Shown here: positions 35,703 through 46,563 of the stretch, piece by piece
Numbering within the stretch: position 1 is the first letter of the stretch
Layout of the letters: every line of letters starts with the position of its first letter
From: Polymyxa betae
Taxonomy: Eukaryota > Endomyxa > Phytomyxea > Plasmodiophorida > Plasmodiophoridae
Length of the DNA: 64,000 nucleotides
Direction of reading: 5' to 3'
Assembly (NCBI GenBank): GCA_003693705.1
Contig: RBZT01000781.1
Coordinates: 1-64,000, forward strand
Translations under genes and position numbers: made by a program
The notes under the pieces: generated by a model
Seen by the model: only the letters and a program-made list of their open reading frames with translations
The model's database searches: none
What the model was told of the DNA's origin: nothing

Positions 35703-36188
35703 TTATTGGTGAAATGAGAATATGAAATATAATTTTTGGAATAAAAAACTCATAAAGGCGGCTAGCTGAACGCTTCCGAACAGGTCAATTCGAAAAATGA
35801 CATTTAACAAATCCGTCCACCGTCTCACTGGATTTTCTTCAGTTGCAACGAGACCCCAGACCCCAGCAACGATGCCCAGTATGAAGACAAAAATCGCGAC
35901 CGAAACAAAAATCCATTGCCATTTCCCAAATTGAACTGTGCTATATTCAGAAGATGAGCAGAGCAGCAGAGCATCTGGATAAATTTGAAAAATGATGGAA
36001 TTTTGATTACCCGGTTTTCGCAATAGTGACTCTAGTGCTCCCAGACGACTTTGGATGCCGCCGATCTTAATGTTGAGAGCGTTGACAGTATCTTGATCAT
36101 GCGCCGTCTCTAGTTGCTTCTCAGCGGCTTCCAACTGGACCTCGAGTCTTCCTATCTTCGTCCGCCAATCCTTTAAGGACGACGACAT
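35703..36188 (-). CDS. Coiled-coil membrane protein, unknown
   Basis: A 161-aa open frame from the ATG at 36188. Residues about 10-60 form a coiled coil (R-L-E-V-Q-L-E-A-A-E-K-Q-L-E-T-A). A strong transmembrane helix follows (W-I-F-V-S-V-A-I-F-V-F-I-L-G-I-V-A-G-V-W), then a second hydrophobic stretch near the C-terminus (V-Q-L-A-A-F-M-S-F-L-F-Q). I recognise no family. The last residues could be intron read-through, since F-Q-K-L-Y-F-I-F-S-F-H-Q is low in complexity. Confidence 0.5.
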   Translation of the reverse strand: MSSSLKDWRTKIGRLEVQLEAAEKQLETAHDQDTVNALNIKIGGIQSRLGALESLLRKPGNQNSIIFQIYPDALLLCSSSEYSTVQFGKWQWIFVSVAIFVFILGIVAGVWGLVATEENPVRRWTDLLNVIFRIDLFGSVQLAAFMSFLFQKLYFIFSFHQ

Positions 36189-37613
36189 TACTACAATAAG
36201 AATGAGGAGACTCCGATAGGGTTAAAAAATACAGCAAATTGTGGCCGCTGCATCATTTGACGCATAGCTACGACGCCACGGTAAAAATGCCATTTAAAAG
36301 ATGGCGTGTTTCCGCTTATGAAAGATCTTCAGATCGATTGAACGCAATAGGCCGTATCGGGTCGATCAATATGACCAGCTAATTAGGCAGCAAATTGATG
36401 GACACTTCGGTCATGGTCACGAAGTATCATCTGACAGTGATGGAATGAAATTAGATAAGAAAAGAAAGAGAAGATTCGCTCGACTTGATTGGTCAGGTGA
36501 TCGGGCCGGTCAATTAAACGCATGTGCGACTGGTGGCTGAGCAAGGTTTGATGCCACATCAAGCTTCGTTCGCTGGTCATGACACGCGCGTGACCCAAAA
36601 GTGAGCAATGTGGCAGTTCGCCGATTCTTACCGTTGTACAACCTTTTTTGTTCATTGAAATCGTCGACGTGTTCGACAAACCCGTATCTCCAACAAGATC
36701 AGGTCAGTTCTCTAGCAGTTTGCGTTTCTCACATTCGCTTATCTTCCATTTCAGCAATTCCGAACAAGATGCCGGAAATGTACCACGAAGGATACAGTCG
36801 CACGCCCAGAACGAAACAGATCTCGGCAAATATCTAGCACGTCTTCTATTATGCTACAGACAGCTGCAGCTGCTTCCACGCGGCAAGCTTCACTGAATCC
36901 TGTCCCAGAGATAAAAAAGAAATAGAATCGATAATGCCACTTGTTAACGCGGTATGGCTTCTGTGTAGTTATTGCAGATCTTGAAAAAAGGGGTCCACAT
37001 TCTGGGCTGACTTGCCTGAAGACAACGCCGTGTTTGAATTCGTTTTTGTGTTGCAGGTCTTGAACGAAGTTCTGGTTGCCCATTCGCCTTGAAGATACAA
37101 TAAGAACTTTCAACTAAAGAAGGCGTGAGGGTTCATCTTCGGGAAGTCATCTTCTCCTGATAAACCAGAAATTGGTTTAGAGCCTTCAAATCCAGAATGG
37201 ATGTGCCGGTGCTCCGCACATCAACTTGGTCTGTTCTCAATGGGGAATCAAGTGGATCTAGGAGAACATATCGGGCACATCAAATTGGTCTGTTCTCAAT
37301 GAGGAATCAAGTGGATCTAGGAGAACATATCGGAAGGACAGAAAGAGCCGCTTTGAAGCCTTGTGGTCCTAACGTGGCATTGTTTGTGGTCCGTTGGGCT
37401 TTAAAATATTCGAAATGCACAAAGCGTACCATAAAAGGCTACAATTGGCAATCCACATCTGCTGTGTAGAAAGCACATAGCGGTTAATGGCCGAAATGAC
37501 TTGATCTTTAGAGTTAGAAAGAATTAACGACCTAGCGTTTGTCAAAACGTTAGGGTTTGGCTCTTAACAGTGATAAAAATTATAAATGATGCTGGCTCGA
37601 CAGAATTGGGATG
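36189..37613. other. Gene-poor region with a 59-bp tandem duplication
   Basis: No supported gene lies between the coiled-coil membrane gene and DONSON. The one clear structure is a tandem duplication at 37217-37334. Confidence 0.4.
37217..37334. repeat. 59-bp direct tandem duplication
   Basis: The unit beginning CACATCAACTTGGTCTGTTC at 37217 recurs at 37276 with very few substitutions (for example CAACTTGG/CAAATTGG and ATGGGGAA/ATGAGGAA), then ends. Confidence 0.85.
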
Positions 37614-39014
37614 CTAAATTAATTTAATTGATGATAATCCTCGATTTAAAGATGACGGCTTCGGGGCCGGTTCGATCTCGACAACTATCTGGTCAGTTGA
37701 AGCGAGTCTAAGATTAGTGATCGCCAAAGTCGCATCCGACTCGAGGCGTTTCTTGGCGAAATCGATCAACGCGGTGAATCCGTGTTTGCAAGCTACAGCT
37801 GCTAAAACATGACCGGCGATTTGATCTAATGCTGCGCTCAACGGCTCCGTCCAGAATCGGATTGTAATGGACGACTCAAGACGATGGCGAAGAATTTGGG
37901 TTAAGAAACCGGCTTGTATGGGAAGTAGAACACCCGAGTACTCTATTACATGAGACTGAACAAGTCTCGAACCATTGGATGTAGGTGCTTTAGCCGGACC
38001 TGTTGTTATCTATATCGTATCATTGATCACAGACGTATAAGTTAAAAACTTGCTACCTGATTGAAGACGGGTGCCAAACAACGTACGGCAGCATTTACAA
38101 ACGGGACAGGAGAGACTATTATAGGCACGTCTCCTAAATAAGCAGTAAGAAGTCAACAGACTGTCATGTGCAAGCAAGGTTACACACCGAGAAACTTCTT
38201 ATTAATAAAATACTCGAAAAACATATGCAGATTGCGTCTTCCCTCTATATATAAAGCAGATTCTTCGGTCACATCTAGCAGTAATCTCTTGTCGTCATCA
38301 CGAGTCTTTATCAAAGGCATAGAGAACTGCAAGACATGAGCGGAAATAGACATCAAAACGACAGCATTACCTCGATATTATTTGCTGAGAGGTCTTTTCT
38401 AATCTCTGATGTGGACCTTGAAATGGTTACGGTCCCATCAGCAAACAATACTGCAAACTTGGCAGCTATCACATAGATATAATCGGCTACTCCTTGCCTA
38501 AACATGTAATATACCGAATGAAAGGATTGCTCCCAGCGTACTCGGCGCTCATTTTTGGATTCCTCAATCATGGTATCGGGATGGGTCCAAGACATCAAAG
38601 ATGCTCGAAACAAAGCTGCTAAATCATGATCGTTGTGACGCTCAGAAGGCGCTAAGGTTTCGTTTCTGACAAATAACTCCATCGCTCGAGATGTTATTTG
38701 AGAGCCTGTAGTTAAAAACCTGTCACAACCAACACGACAAATTGGGATATGGAGATAAACATACTTTGATCTGTGAGCCAATCAAGCGAATCCGGCGAAC
38801 AAATCCTAACTTTGGTTTTGAGAGTGAAATCGATTGGAATGCAGTTAACTCTAAGAGCACCATCGTCCTCGGGCTGTTGCTGTTGCGACTGCTGAGTCGA
38901 GATGTGAAAAGAGTACGATTTAGACAGCGAGCGCCCAATGGCATCCAGACGTCCAACCGAACCTTGGCCTAAGCGTGCGGAAAACGGTGCCCGCGACGAA
39001 GGCGCCGTCGTCAT
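37614..39014 (-). CDS. DONSON: DONSON (downstream neighbour of SON), replication factor
   Basis: DONSON helps load or activate the CMG replicative helicase and stabilises forks. The minus-strand gene starts M-T-T-A-P-S-S-R at 39014. Family blocks are I-P-I-D-F-T-L-K-T-K-V-R-I, R-A-S-L-M-S-W-T-H-P and W-E-Q-S-F-H-S-V-Y-Y-M-F-R ... Y-I-Y-V-I-A-A-K-F-A-V-L-F, the core DONSON signature (W-x2-S-F-x-S-L-Y then F-Y-V-x5-F-x-V-L-F). An exon with N-I-E-F-S-M-P-L follows across an intron. The last exon (37614-37841 and upstream) gives L-S-A-A-L-D-Q-I-A-G-H-V-L-A-A-V. At least five exons are present. It is divergent from dolichol kinase. Confidence 0.82.
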
Positions 39015-39523
39015 GGTTATTTAGAGCGCGCGCAAAACAAAGATTGTTTGTTTTTGGGAAGTCTCATTTTCAATCTTGTCGCTTTTTCAGTCAAGCCTCC
39101 GTCTGAAGCGTCCAATCTGGACAGATCGCCAAATATCGGAAAAAAATTCCTTGCAAATACTGGGGATTAGGAAGGAACCCGAAATAGGATTCACCTAAGT
39201 AAATCAGGACACAAAGAGTTTATAGACTTCAGGATCATTGCCTAGCTTGCTAAGAATCTGCCCGCTATCAGTAGCAGTTTCTCAGCACGTAAGCCTCATA
39301 GTTCGCTTCTGGGGTGCTAAGGAGCCAGTGCTGCTATGAGTAGACCGCCACCGAATCCGACGTCTGAAGCCAGCCAGCGAATCCGAGGTCTGAAGCCAGC
39401 TGCCAACAATGCAGAATGATTCATTTAACAGATGATAGGTGAACTACGTTACGAAGGAGATGACCTTCCTGTGAGTGCTTTTTGTGTCTACTTCAGTTCA
39501 CGGCTTGACGCTCGGCAGTCCTA
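39015..39523. promoter_or_regulatory. Divergent promoter region, DONSON / dolichol kinase
   Basis: It contains a 26-bp tandem repeat starting CGAATCCGA at 39352 and 39378. No gene is seen. Confidence 0.4.
39352..39403. repeat. 26-bp tandem duplication
   Basis: Two copies of a 26-bp unit (CGAATCCGACGTCTGAAGCC...) lie side by side, differing at two or so positions. Confidence 0.8.
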
Positions 39524-41303
39524 ATGGACGGTGCCTTAATGCGAGCCGTCGAGGCGCTCTGCATTGTCGGCGCTGCGCTCATGCTGAACACAAGTGGAGC
39601 TGTTCGATGTGCTGTCGGTGCTGTCGAGGCAGCAGCGCTGATGCTGGAGCTGACGACGACGAAGAACAGCACGCATCCATTTAGGTGAGCTTATGCTGGG
39701 TTTCTGGACTGATTGTGACATTTCGTTTTAGGCCAAATAGCGGCCGAGGACTTTGTATAGCCTTGGCAATTTTACCATTAGTGTTCGCTTCTCAGTTAGC
39801 ATTGAACGGCTCTGCCGAAGATAGTCATGTCGCATTTTTGTTTAGGCTTTCAGTGGCATCGGCAATAATATTTTCATTGCAATTACAAAGAGGGAGTGAT
39901 TCTCATTTTATTCACGACAAGATAACAATCGTTGCATTAGCTATTGTAGCAACTTTGACATTCTGTATGTGGATTGAGGCCTATTGAATGATCAAAAGAT
40001 TCTGACGTACTTTAGCATATTCCGACCTACTCAGAGGAATCATTCTTGTGTTTATGCATTTGCTCTTCGTTCGATTATTGGTCTTCTCCCTTCCCTATAC
40101 GTTCACATTTGGTGAAGCGTACGTGGCCGCGTTCTTCTTGGTGTTAGTCCTATACAATGGAATCGCAAGCCTCATTGCTTCGGTTCGTTTTGCGCTGTCG
40201 GAGTGTAATCTCTGTTGATTTCTGTGAATTAGGCTTTCGCCTTTCTTCCTTCATGGTGTTTACTTCACCCTGTTATTATCTTAACCAATCCTTGGGCTTT
40301 TCTAGCGCAATATACTCTCCTGACGTTAGCAATGATTGTGTTTGCAACATCACCATTAATGCCGAATCTGAAGTCTTCCAAGACTGAAGACTTTGACGAA
40401 AGAAACGTATCAGAATTCTGGGCCAGATTTCTGTTAATCGGCGCTTTTGCGGATGTAGGACTGTTGTTCGGGTTAGATGAGGAACCGTTTTCTTTTGTGA
40501 TGAGATCAATCTTCGAGCAACCGGCCAGATCAAAGGTATATGGCTGCCTAGCTTTGGTGAACTATTTTCTGACATTGGTTTTCAAGCTGTTTTTAGGATG
40601 GCTGGTAAGCATTGCATTCAGTCTAACATTGTTTAAAAGGATCGAAAACTGGTTACAATGCAGAATCATTATTTCCAGGAAGCTGTACCATTGCCTTATC
40701 ACATTCATTGTGATTCCAGGAATCCTCGTTGACATCCAGTTCCTTGCGATCGCTTTCGTTGTGTCGCTCAGTGTGTTCATTGCTTGCGAACTAATCAGGA
40801 TTTCACAAGCCTCTAAATTCTCGGCGATGCTTCAGCAGTATATGGCTGTTTATGTCAATGGCAGTCAAGAGCCTGCTTTGGTTGGAAGGGATTGTGGTCC
40901 TGTTATTCTCGCTCATGTTTACCTTCTCGTCGGCTGTGCTCTCCCTGTATGGCTGCATCTACCATTTGTTGGTGCAAATAATCTTTTGTCTTTGGTTCCC
41001 TCGTTTGCTGGCGCAATTGCTTTAGGTATTTGTGATTCTGCTGCAGCATTCGTTGGTGTCCGGTTTGGTACATCCCGCTGGCCGGGTTCAAAGCGAACGT
41101 TTCAAGGTAGCCTTGCTGCATTTGCGTCTGCCTTCATATCTCTTGAGCTCTTGAATATCTGGGTTTGCAATCATTCTATTTCTGTCAAGAGCTTCTTACT
41201 GCCTGCACTGGGCCTCTCAATTATGGAAGCATCTCTTGATCAAGTTGATAACCTCTTTCTACCGCTCTTCTTTTATTCTTCTCTCAACATCATAGCACGA
41301 TGA
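39524..41303 (+). CDS. DOLK: Dolichol kinase (DOLK/SEC59)
   Basis: CTP-dependent kinase making dolichyl phosphate in the ER for N-glycosylation and GPI anchors. Four exons (39524-39684, 39732-39964, 40016-40182, 40233-41303) give 543 aa. It is polytopic, with many hydrophobic helices. Family landmarks are the Y-T-F-T-F-G-E motif in exon 3 and, near the C-terminus, the CTP-binding segment G-A-I-A-L-G-I-C-D-S-A-A-A-F-V-G-V-R-F-G-T, followed by W-P-G-S-K-R-T-F-Q-G. The last helices include D-Q-V-D-N-L-F-L-P-L, matching the conserved E-A-x5-D-N-L-x3-L. Introns are 47-51 nt. Together with ALG5 it shows a complete dolichol-linked glycosylation need. Confidence 0.9.
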
Positions 41304-41461
41304 CATATTAAATCTACATTCAGCTCTGCAATTTGTATAAACAATGTATATAACTACATAGATGTATTTAATACAGTATAAAATAGATTAATTAAGAGAT
41401 GGTATACGTTGGTCGGCAAAGTCTTTTACAAATCCTCGTTGGTGACTCTAGTTGCGACTTT

Positions 41462-43165
41462 TTAGTTCTTGTAATGGCGATTTCCCGCATTTGAGAACAG
41501 GAGAGTTTGCCTAGCAGTGGGTTGTTTGCCCTTTTTAGCCTTTGACAAAGGCTGTGCTGACTGAGACCCAACCACCGACGAGAACGATACCGCCGTTCTG
41601 TCAGATGTCACCATAGAGTTTTGAGCACGTGGGCGGGAAGGCAGAGGCTCCCAAGCCTCTGACGCCATGAGCCCTTTCTCGGCCACCGCCGACCATGCAC
41701 CAACGCTCGCTCCAGACGTAGCAGGTTTAGGAGCATTCCCGATCGCAGGCCCAAACTCCTCAAGATTAGCGAATCCAAAAGGATTTGCATCTGGGATGGG
41801 GGCTGCATTTCTGATGCGTTGCCTTAATTCCATCTCGCGCTCCTGGTTGAGAGCTTTCATTTTTTTCTCATCCCTCTTTTCCTGAGCATTGTGCTTGGCG
41901 CGAAGTTTAGCTTGTTGATTGAGCTCTTCACGGAAGTGATTCAATGTACTTTTCTTTACAAGAGACTTCAGCTCAATATCACATAAAGAATAATTTGTTG
42001 CGATTGGAAGATGACCAATGAAACGATACTTTGAGCGGAAACCTTCTGTCTGCCGAATGCGGACGACATCCAGGATTGGAGCAGTAATTTTACAGGGAAG
42101 GTTTTCAACGCTTCCAAATTCGTGCACGAGACACCGGAAGCTCAGGGAGTTAAGAAACAGGAGTTGCCCATCCAATGATTGATAGAAATAATATTCTCGT
42201 TCTTCGCAAACATTCAGAACATTATGCTCACTAGCGGAAACCGATAAATTCCTAATCGACCTCGCTATATCTTGGGACGGCGATGCCATCAACTTTTCAA
42301 CACAATCTAGGGCCTGTATTTATGTTAGCAGGGTATATAAATAATATATCCAGGGCAGACCATTTGGAAAAACGGTATTTCATCACGCTCAGCGGTAAGT
42401 AGGGCGTTGACGATATCATCTTGTTCCTTTTGATAGACAGGGCGTAAATCAAGGCCAACGATTATCGATCGGAACTGAAATGGGCTGTTTGCTTCGACGG
42501 GAGCTAAAGGCAACACTTCCGAGCTGGAGCTCAGTCGACGACATAAACTGAAAGTCACGTTGTCTTTATCCTTGTACGAAGGGTACGTGTCGAACGTTAG
42601 GCAACGCAGATCGCCAGTATAAACAGGCTCGGCGCATAAGACACATCGAGCATAGTTACGCTGAGACAGCGAAAAATAATGCAAAATGCATTTTAAGCAA
42701 GTAGAATGGCCACCTAAATCAGAGTTAAACTATGTCCGTTTTTTGATTTAAAAGTTCAACGTCAAGATTGGCAGATGAGAAAACTAACATTTTGTAATTC
42801 GTGGAGCGATCAAAGCATCGAGACAGATTGGGCAATATGGAGGGTGTTCCACAAGTTGGTTGACGAGGATGACTTTATCCCAATCGATCGGGTCGTCAAC
42901 AAAACCAACGGAACTCACATCCTCGCTTTGGCTGGATTTTGAGGAAAGAGCAAACCGAAAGTTAGCCCTTACATGGCGTTTCTTATTGAATGGAACAGCA
43001 GGTCTGAAAAGAAGTCATAAACCCGTTCGTTCGCTAAATCATCTTCCTTAAGTACCGTAGATGTCCACGACGAAAGGAATTTTCAAAAACAGGTTGGACA
43101 GGAAGCGGGTACGAAAAATTAAGCAACGAGTCAGCGGGGGAAGCACGGCGTCTCGACCCGCTCAT
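41462..43165 (-). CDS. RNF10: RNF10-like RING E3 ubiquitin ligase
   Basis: RNF10 (yeast Mag2 relative) ubiquitinates ribosomal proteins uS3/uS5 on stalled 40S subunits. The start is the ATG at 43165 (M-S-G-S-R-R-R-A-S-P-A-D). S-L-L-N-F-S-Y and V-R-A-N-F-R-F precede the RING: Y-C-P-I-C-L, C-G-H-S-T-C-L-K-C rebuilt across an intron, and C-V-L-C. The second half has Y-Y-F-Y-Q-S-L-D-G-Q-L-L-F-L and R-C-L-V-H-E-F-G-S, both strong RNF10 blocks, then H-L-P-I and a basic coiled coil. A Gly/Ser tail closes the protein. Its family substrate RPS3 is encoded elsewhere in this window, but that is coincidence as far as I can tell. Confidence 0.9.
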
Positions 43166-43441
43166 AAGAGCGGAATCGCTTGGAGACCAATGGTTTCCAG
43201 ATCTGAGAAATGATCTGAAGCGAAAAAAGTCGGCGTCGCTGATTTGATCGGACCTGACAGAGGCCGCTCACCAAAGAAAAGTTCGAGAAAAAATCGGGAA
43301 ATTTGCGCCTTTGACTGTTGAGCACTTTTGGCTGGTTGTTCTATCTTGCAGTTGCTGGGAAAAGAAGTCACTGCTGAGTAATGTTACTGACTCTATCGCT
43401 GTTATCTGCCTGCTTGCCTGCAGTCGAGATAAGAAATCAGT

Positions 43442-44386
43442 ATGACACAGCAGGTCGAGATCCGTTCGATCCAATCTCATGAGATTGATGCCTTTATTTC
43501 TCACTGTGTATCTGTGTTCGGGGACCGAAACCCCCGCTCCTATTTCGAATCGCATCTCTATGATGATCCAAAGGCACTCGCCGAAATGTCTAACATCATC
43601 GTCGGAATCGATCATGGCATTGCGGCTGCACTTCGAATCGTTCCTCGTTTGCTATATTGCAATCAACATATTGTTAGCGTTGCTGGAATAGCTGAGGTAT
43701 CGACCCGAGAAGATTGGCGTCGGAAAGGACTTGCTTCTCAACTTTTATCGTATGCCTCTAAATCCCTTGTCTCGTATACGTTCTCGTTATTGCATTGCAA
43801 TTATAGCCGCCTTGGAGACTTTTATGAACGTCGCAACTGGCGTTCAATTGCGTTCGAGCATGTTATAATGCAAAGTGAATACGATGTCTCGGATTGTCAG
43901 ATCAAGACGCTTAAGCTTGCTGATAAGGGTATGGCTGCAGCAGCTCTTCGCTTATATGAACAGTACAGTTCGAGGTTTAATGGCCCCGTTGTTCGGGATC
44001 TTGAATATATGCAAAACTGGGTGGTAGCTCGCCATCGCCGCCTCAACGTCAGTTCTCTTGCCATTTTCACTAACGAAGGCTCTCTTAACGCTTATGTGTT
44101 CGGACGCGTTGTAAATTCTATGATTGATATCGAAGAGTTGATCGTTGGAAACGGTGTGTCGTTATCGAATATCTGCAGTTTATTGAATAATATTGACCCC
44201 AAAGCGAATCGGTTTAGAATGCCAAAGATCGTGGCTGCAAATCTAGGCCTACTTACCGATTCAATGGAAGCTGAGCGTGATTTGGGATGGATGTATATGG
44301 AGGCATCATCTATGAAGGATGGACTCGAGAATGTATCCCAAATGATTGGCGAACAGTTTCTGTTCTGGGCCACGGATGCTTTTTGA
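43442..44386 (+). CDS. GNAT-family acetyltransferase
   Basis: A 314-aa protein in one uninterrupted exon. The N-terminal half is a GNAT fold: I-R-S-I-Q-S-H-E-I-D-A-F, V-S-V-A-G-I-A-E-V-S-T-R-E-D-W-R-R-K-G-L-A-S-Q-L-L (the R-x2-G-x-G/A acetyl-CoA loop, here R-R-K-G-L-A) and F-Y-E-R-R-N-W. The C-terminal half looks like a second, degenerate acyltransferase-like domain, reminiscent of Eis or two-GNAT proteins. The substrate is not predictable. Intronless structure among intron-rich neighbours could mean transfer or simple loss of introns; composition does not stand out by eye. It is divergent from RNF10 (276 bp). Confidence 0.8.
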   Translation: MTQQVEIRSIQSHEIDAFISHCVSVFGDRNPRSYFESHLYDDPKALAEMSNIIVGIDHGIAAALRIVPRLLYCNQHIVSVAGIAEVSTREDWRRKGLASQLLSYASKSLVSYTFSLLHCNYSRLGDFYERRNWRSIAFEHVIMQSEYDVSDCQIKTLKLADKGMAAAALRLYEQYSSRFNGPVVRDLEYMQNWVVARHRRLNVSSLAIFTNEGSLNAYVFGRVVNSMIDIEELIVGNGVSLSNICSLLNNIDPKANRFRMPKIVAANLGLLTDSMEAERDLGWMYMEASSMKDGLENVSQMIGEQFLFWATDAF

Positions 44387-44730
44387 GGTGTTTCCTTGTA
44401 CAGCACAAATTGTTATGAGGCTGAAGTCAAATACACTTGCTGCAATTTCTGCCCATCACAACTCACTCAACGGTCACAACGGTGATTCGTACAATCGGAA
44501 TTTGGCATGTGAATTCAAGCTCAAATCGGATGAATTTGTTGGAATTCCAAGGGTTTCAACGGCCTGCCTTCCACTAGAAGGTAATGTAGGTGGGCGCAGC
44601 CTTCAGCCACGATAACATGGAGTGTTACGGCGGCGGTCGGACTCCGTCCACTCCGTCGCGCTAATTGCTTCATTTATCATTGTGATTGCATTCTCTCAAC
44701 ATTCGTCTTCTTCGCCGATTCCTCTCAACT
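44387..44730. promoter_or_regulatory. Upstream region of cyclophilin
   Basis: No gene is seen. A CT-rich stretch (CTCTCAACATTCGTCTTC) precedes the cyclophilin ATG, typical of 5' leaders of highly expressed genes here. Confidence 0.35.
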
Positions 44731-45333
44731 ATGTCTGAAGCAATTACTGAGCAGTGCTACTTCGATGTCAAGATCGGCAACAGCGAGAAGGCCAAGCGCG
44801 TCGTCGTAAGTCGCATTTTCTGAATTCGTTATTTTTCGTAACAATCCTCTCAGTTCAAGCTTTACACCAAGGATTGTCCTAAGACCACCATGAACTTTGC
44901 TGAGTTATGCAAAAAAGGGGTTGGCGAAGGATACTTAAACAGCAAGTTCCATCGTATCATCCCGGGCTTCATGATTCAGGGAGGAGACTTCACCAAGGGT
45001 GATGGCACCGGAGGTGTCTCGATCTATGGCTCCAAGTTCCCGTATGGAATCCGTTTTGTGTTTTCAATCTGAGACTGATGTTCGTTCAGTGACGAGAACT
45101 TCAAGTTCAAGCACACCAAGCCTGGTCTGCTTTCAATGGCTAACGCTGGCCCCAACACTAACGGGAGCCAGTTCTTTATCACCACCGTCCAATGCCCCTG
45201 GTTGGATGGCAAGCATGTCGTTTTCGGTGAAGTCGTCGAAGGTATGGATGCCGTCATGGAGCTGGAAAAGCAGGGAACCCAGAATGGCAAGCCCAAGTCA
45301 GTCTGCCAGATTGTCCAGTGCGGCACCCTGTAG
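44731..45333 (+). CDS. Cyclophilin A-type peptidyl-prolyl isomerase
   Basis: A cytosolic cis-trans prolyl isomerase, 168 aa, in three exons (44731-44805, 44854-45041, 45090-45333). Landmarks are [15 protein letters not shown] (catalytic Arg in F-H-R), N-G-S-Q-F-F-I-T-T, the cyclosporin-binding [10 protein letters not shown] and an ending of V-Q-C-G-T-L. The K-K-G-V-G-E-G-Y insertion (divergent loop K-x-G) resembles plant- and protist-type cyclophilins, which carry an extra loop. Codon use is biased like RPS3, so high expression is likely. Confidence 0.95.
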
Positions 45334-46563
45334 ATTTATTGCAAGCAATTGTTAAGTTGCAAATAAATGATTGATGGTTGATTGCAGAAAATGAGTGATT
45401 CCTTCTTTTGATTCGTGTGATTTAAAATTGTTCTTGATTTGGAAATGATCGATTAGTTAATGGTTCAGATTCGATTGTCAGCATCAAACTTTTTCCAATT
45501 CCAGTTGAAGGAACGCCTGATTGGCGGGTCGATAAAAGCTTGTTGTGCCTCTGACGTGCTAGAGTCAGCAATAAAAGCAATGATAAGGAGAAGGATCATC
45601 AGCAGAGAACCAATGGATGGCATTCGGGTTGAGGCAATCGTAAGTACAAATAAGCTTAGTTAGCGGCGACAGATCCGTCTTCAGTTCGGGGTCGGACGAA
45701 TAAATAAAAGTTCTAATCGTAAATCAGTTTCCAAAATGGGATAGTTGCCTGATACATGTTGAATGCAACTCCCTTTCATGTGACTCAACGTGAGTCATCA
45801 GTTTAGCAAGAGAGATTTCCGGAGCTCTCTAGCAGCAACAATTGATTTGCATATAAGGCCTTTCAGTGCCGGAAACCGTATGGCGTCCAACTCTGAAACT
45901 ATTGTGATTGAGAAGATGCAACCTTCATTAGGATGCCTTCGGGTAAGGACTCAAAGTTGACCAGAAGCTCAAACTGTAATACCTTACAGATTCAGTGACT
46001 AAGAATTTAGAGCTTAAACCCGGTTAGGATTCACAGATCGGTGCACGAGACTCTTGAATCTCACAATTTTCATCCCTTGGATGTAATAGAATCATGCAGA
46101 CAATGCCACATCGGATCATCTGAAACTCTTTTGACTCATGATGGCAGAGGTAACCTGTCGTTTTATTTTTCTAGGAAACAGTAAACTTGATGCTTGCTAA
46201 GATTAATCGCATAAAGATAGGAGCACATCCTGTTATTAAAAACAAGGAATAATAAAAAGATATCAGACGAACTGGTAGCCCTTGTGAAAATTGGCCCAGG
46301 CAGCATCGTAGCAAAGGCTTTTGCAACGACGAGAGATTGGTGGGCTGCGCCATGATTAGTCTATAGATCAATCTTAAGGCAAGATGAACGAAGTGGGAAC
46401 CCTCAATATGGCTTAGTGCAACCCAACCCTTATTGACTGTCGGCCAATTCCACGCAGCACAGTCCATGTAGCCACATGTATGCGACCTTCTTCGCTCTCA
46501 CTTTAGGTGCCTACAATATTTCCAATCGGTCATAACTTATTCATATTTTGGTTTCTGCTGCCG
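45334..46563. other. Spacer before the H+-pyrophosphatase, possible 5' exons
   Basis: No confident gene. A short open exon starts at an ATG near 45881 (M-A-S-N-S-E-T-I-V-I-E-K-M-Q) and ends at a GT donor. It could be a leader exon of the H+-PPase gene or of nothing. The H+-PPase frame opens at 46507 after a TAG that also looks like a splice acceptor (CTCTCACTTTAG). Confidence 0.3.

Noticed and set aside
36383-37113. Several open frames on both strands upstream of DONSON's 3' end
   Set aside because: They lack family motifs, splice context and consistent coding character.
43442-44386. Bacterial contamination or recent transfer for the intronless GNAT gene
   Set aside because: It sits tightly between intron-bearing host genes, shows no ribosome-binding site or operon partner, and has similar composition; intron absence alone is weak evidence.
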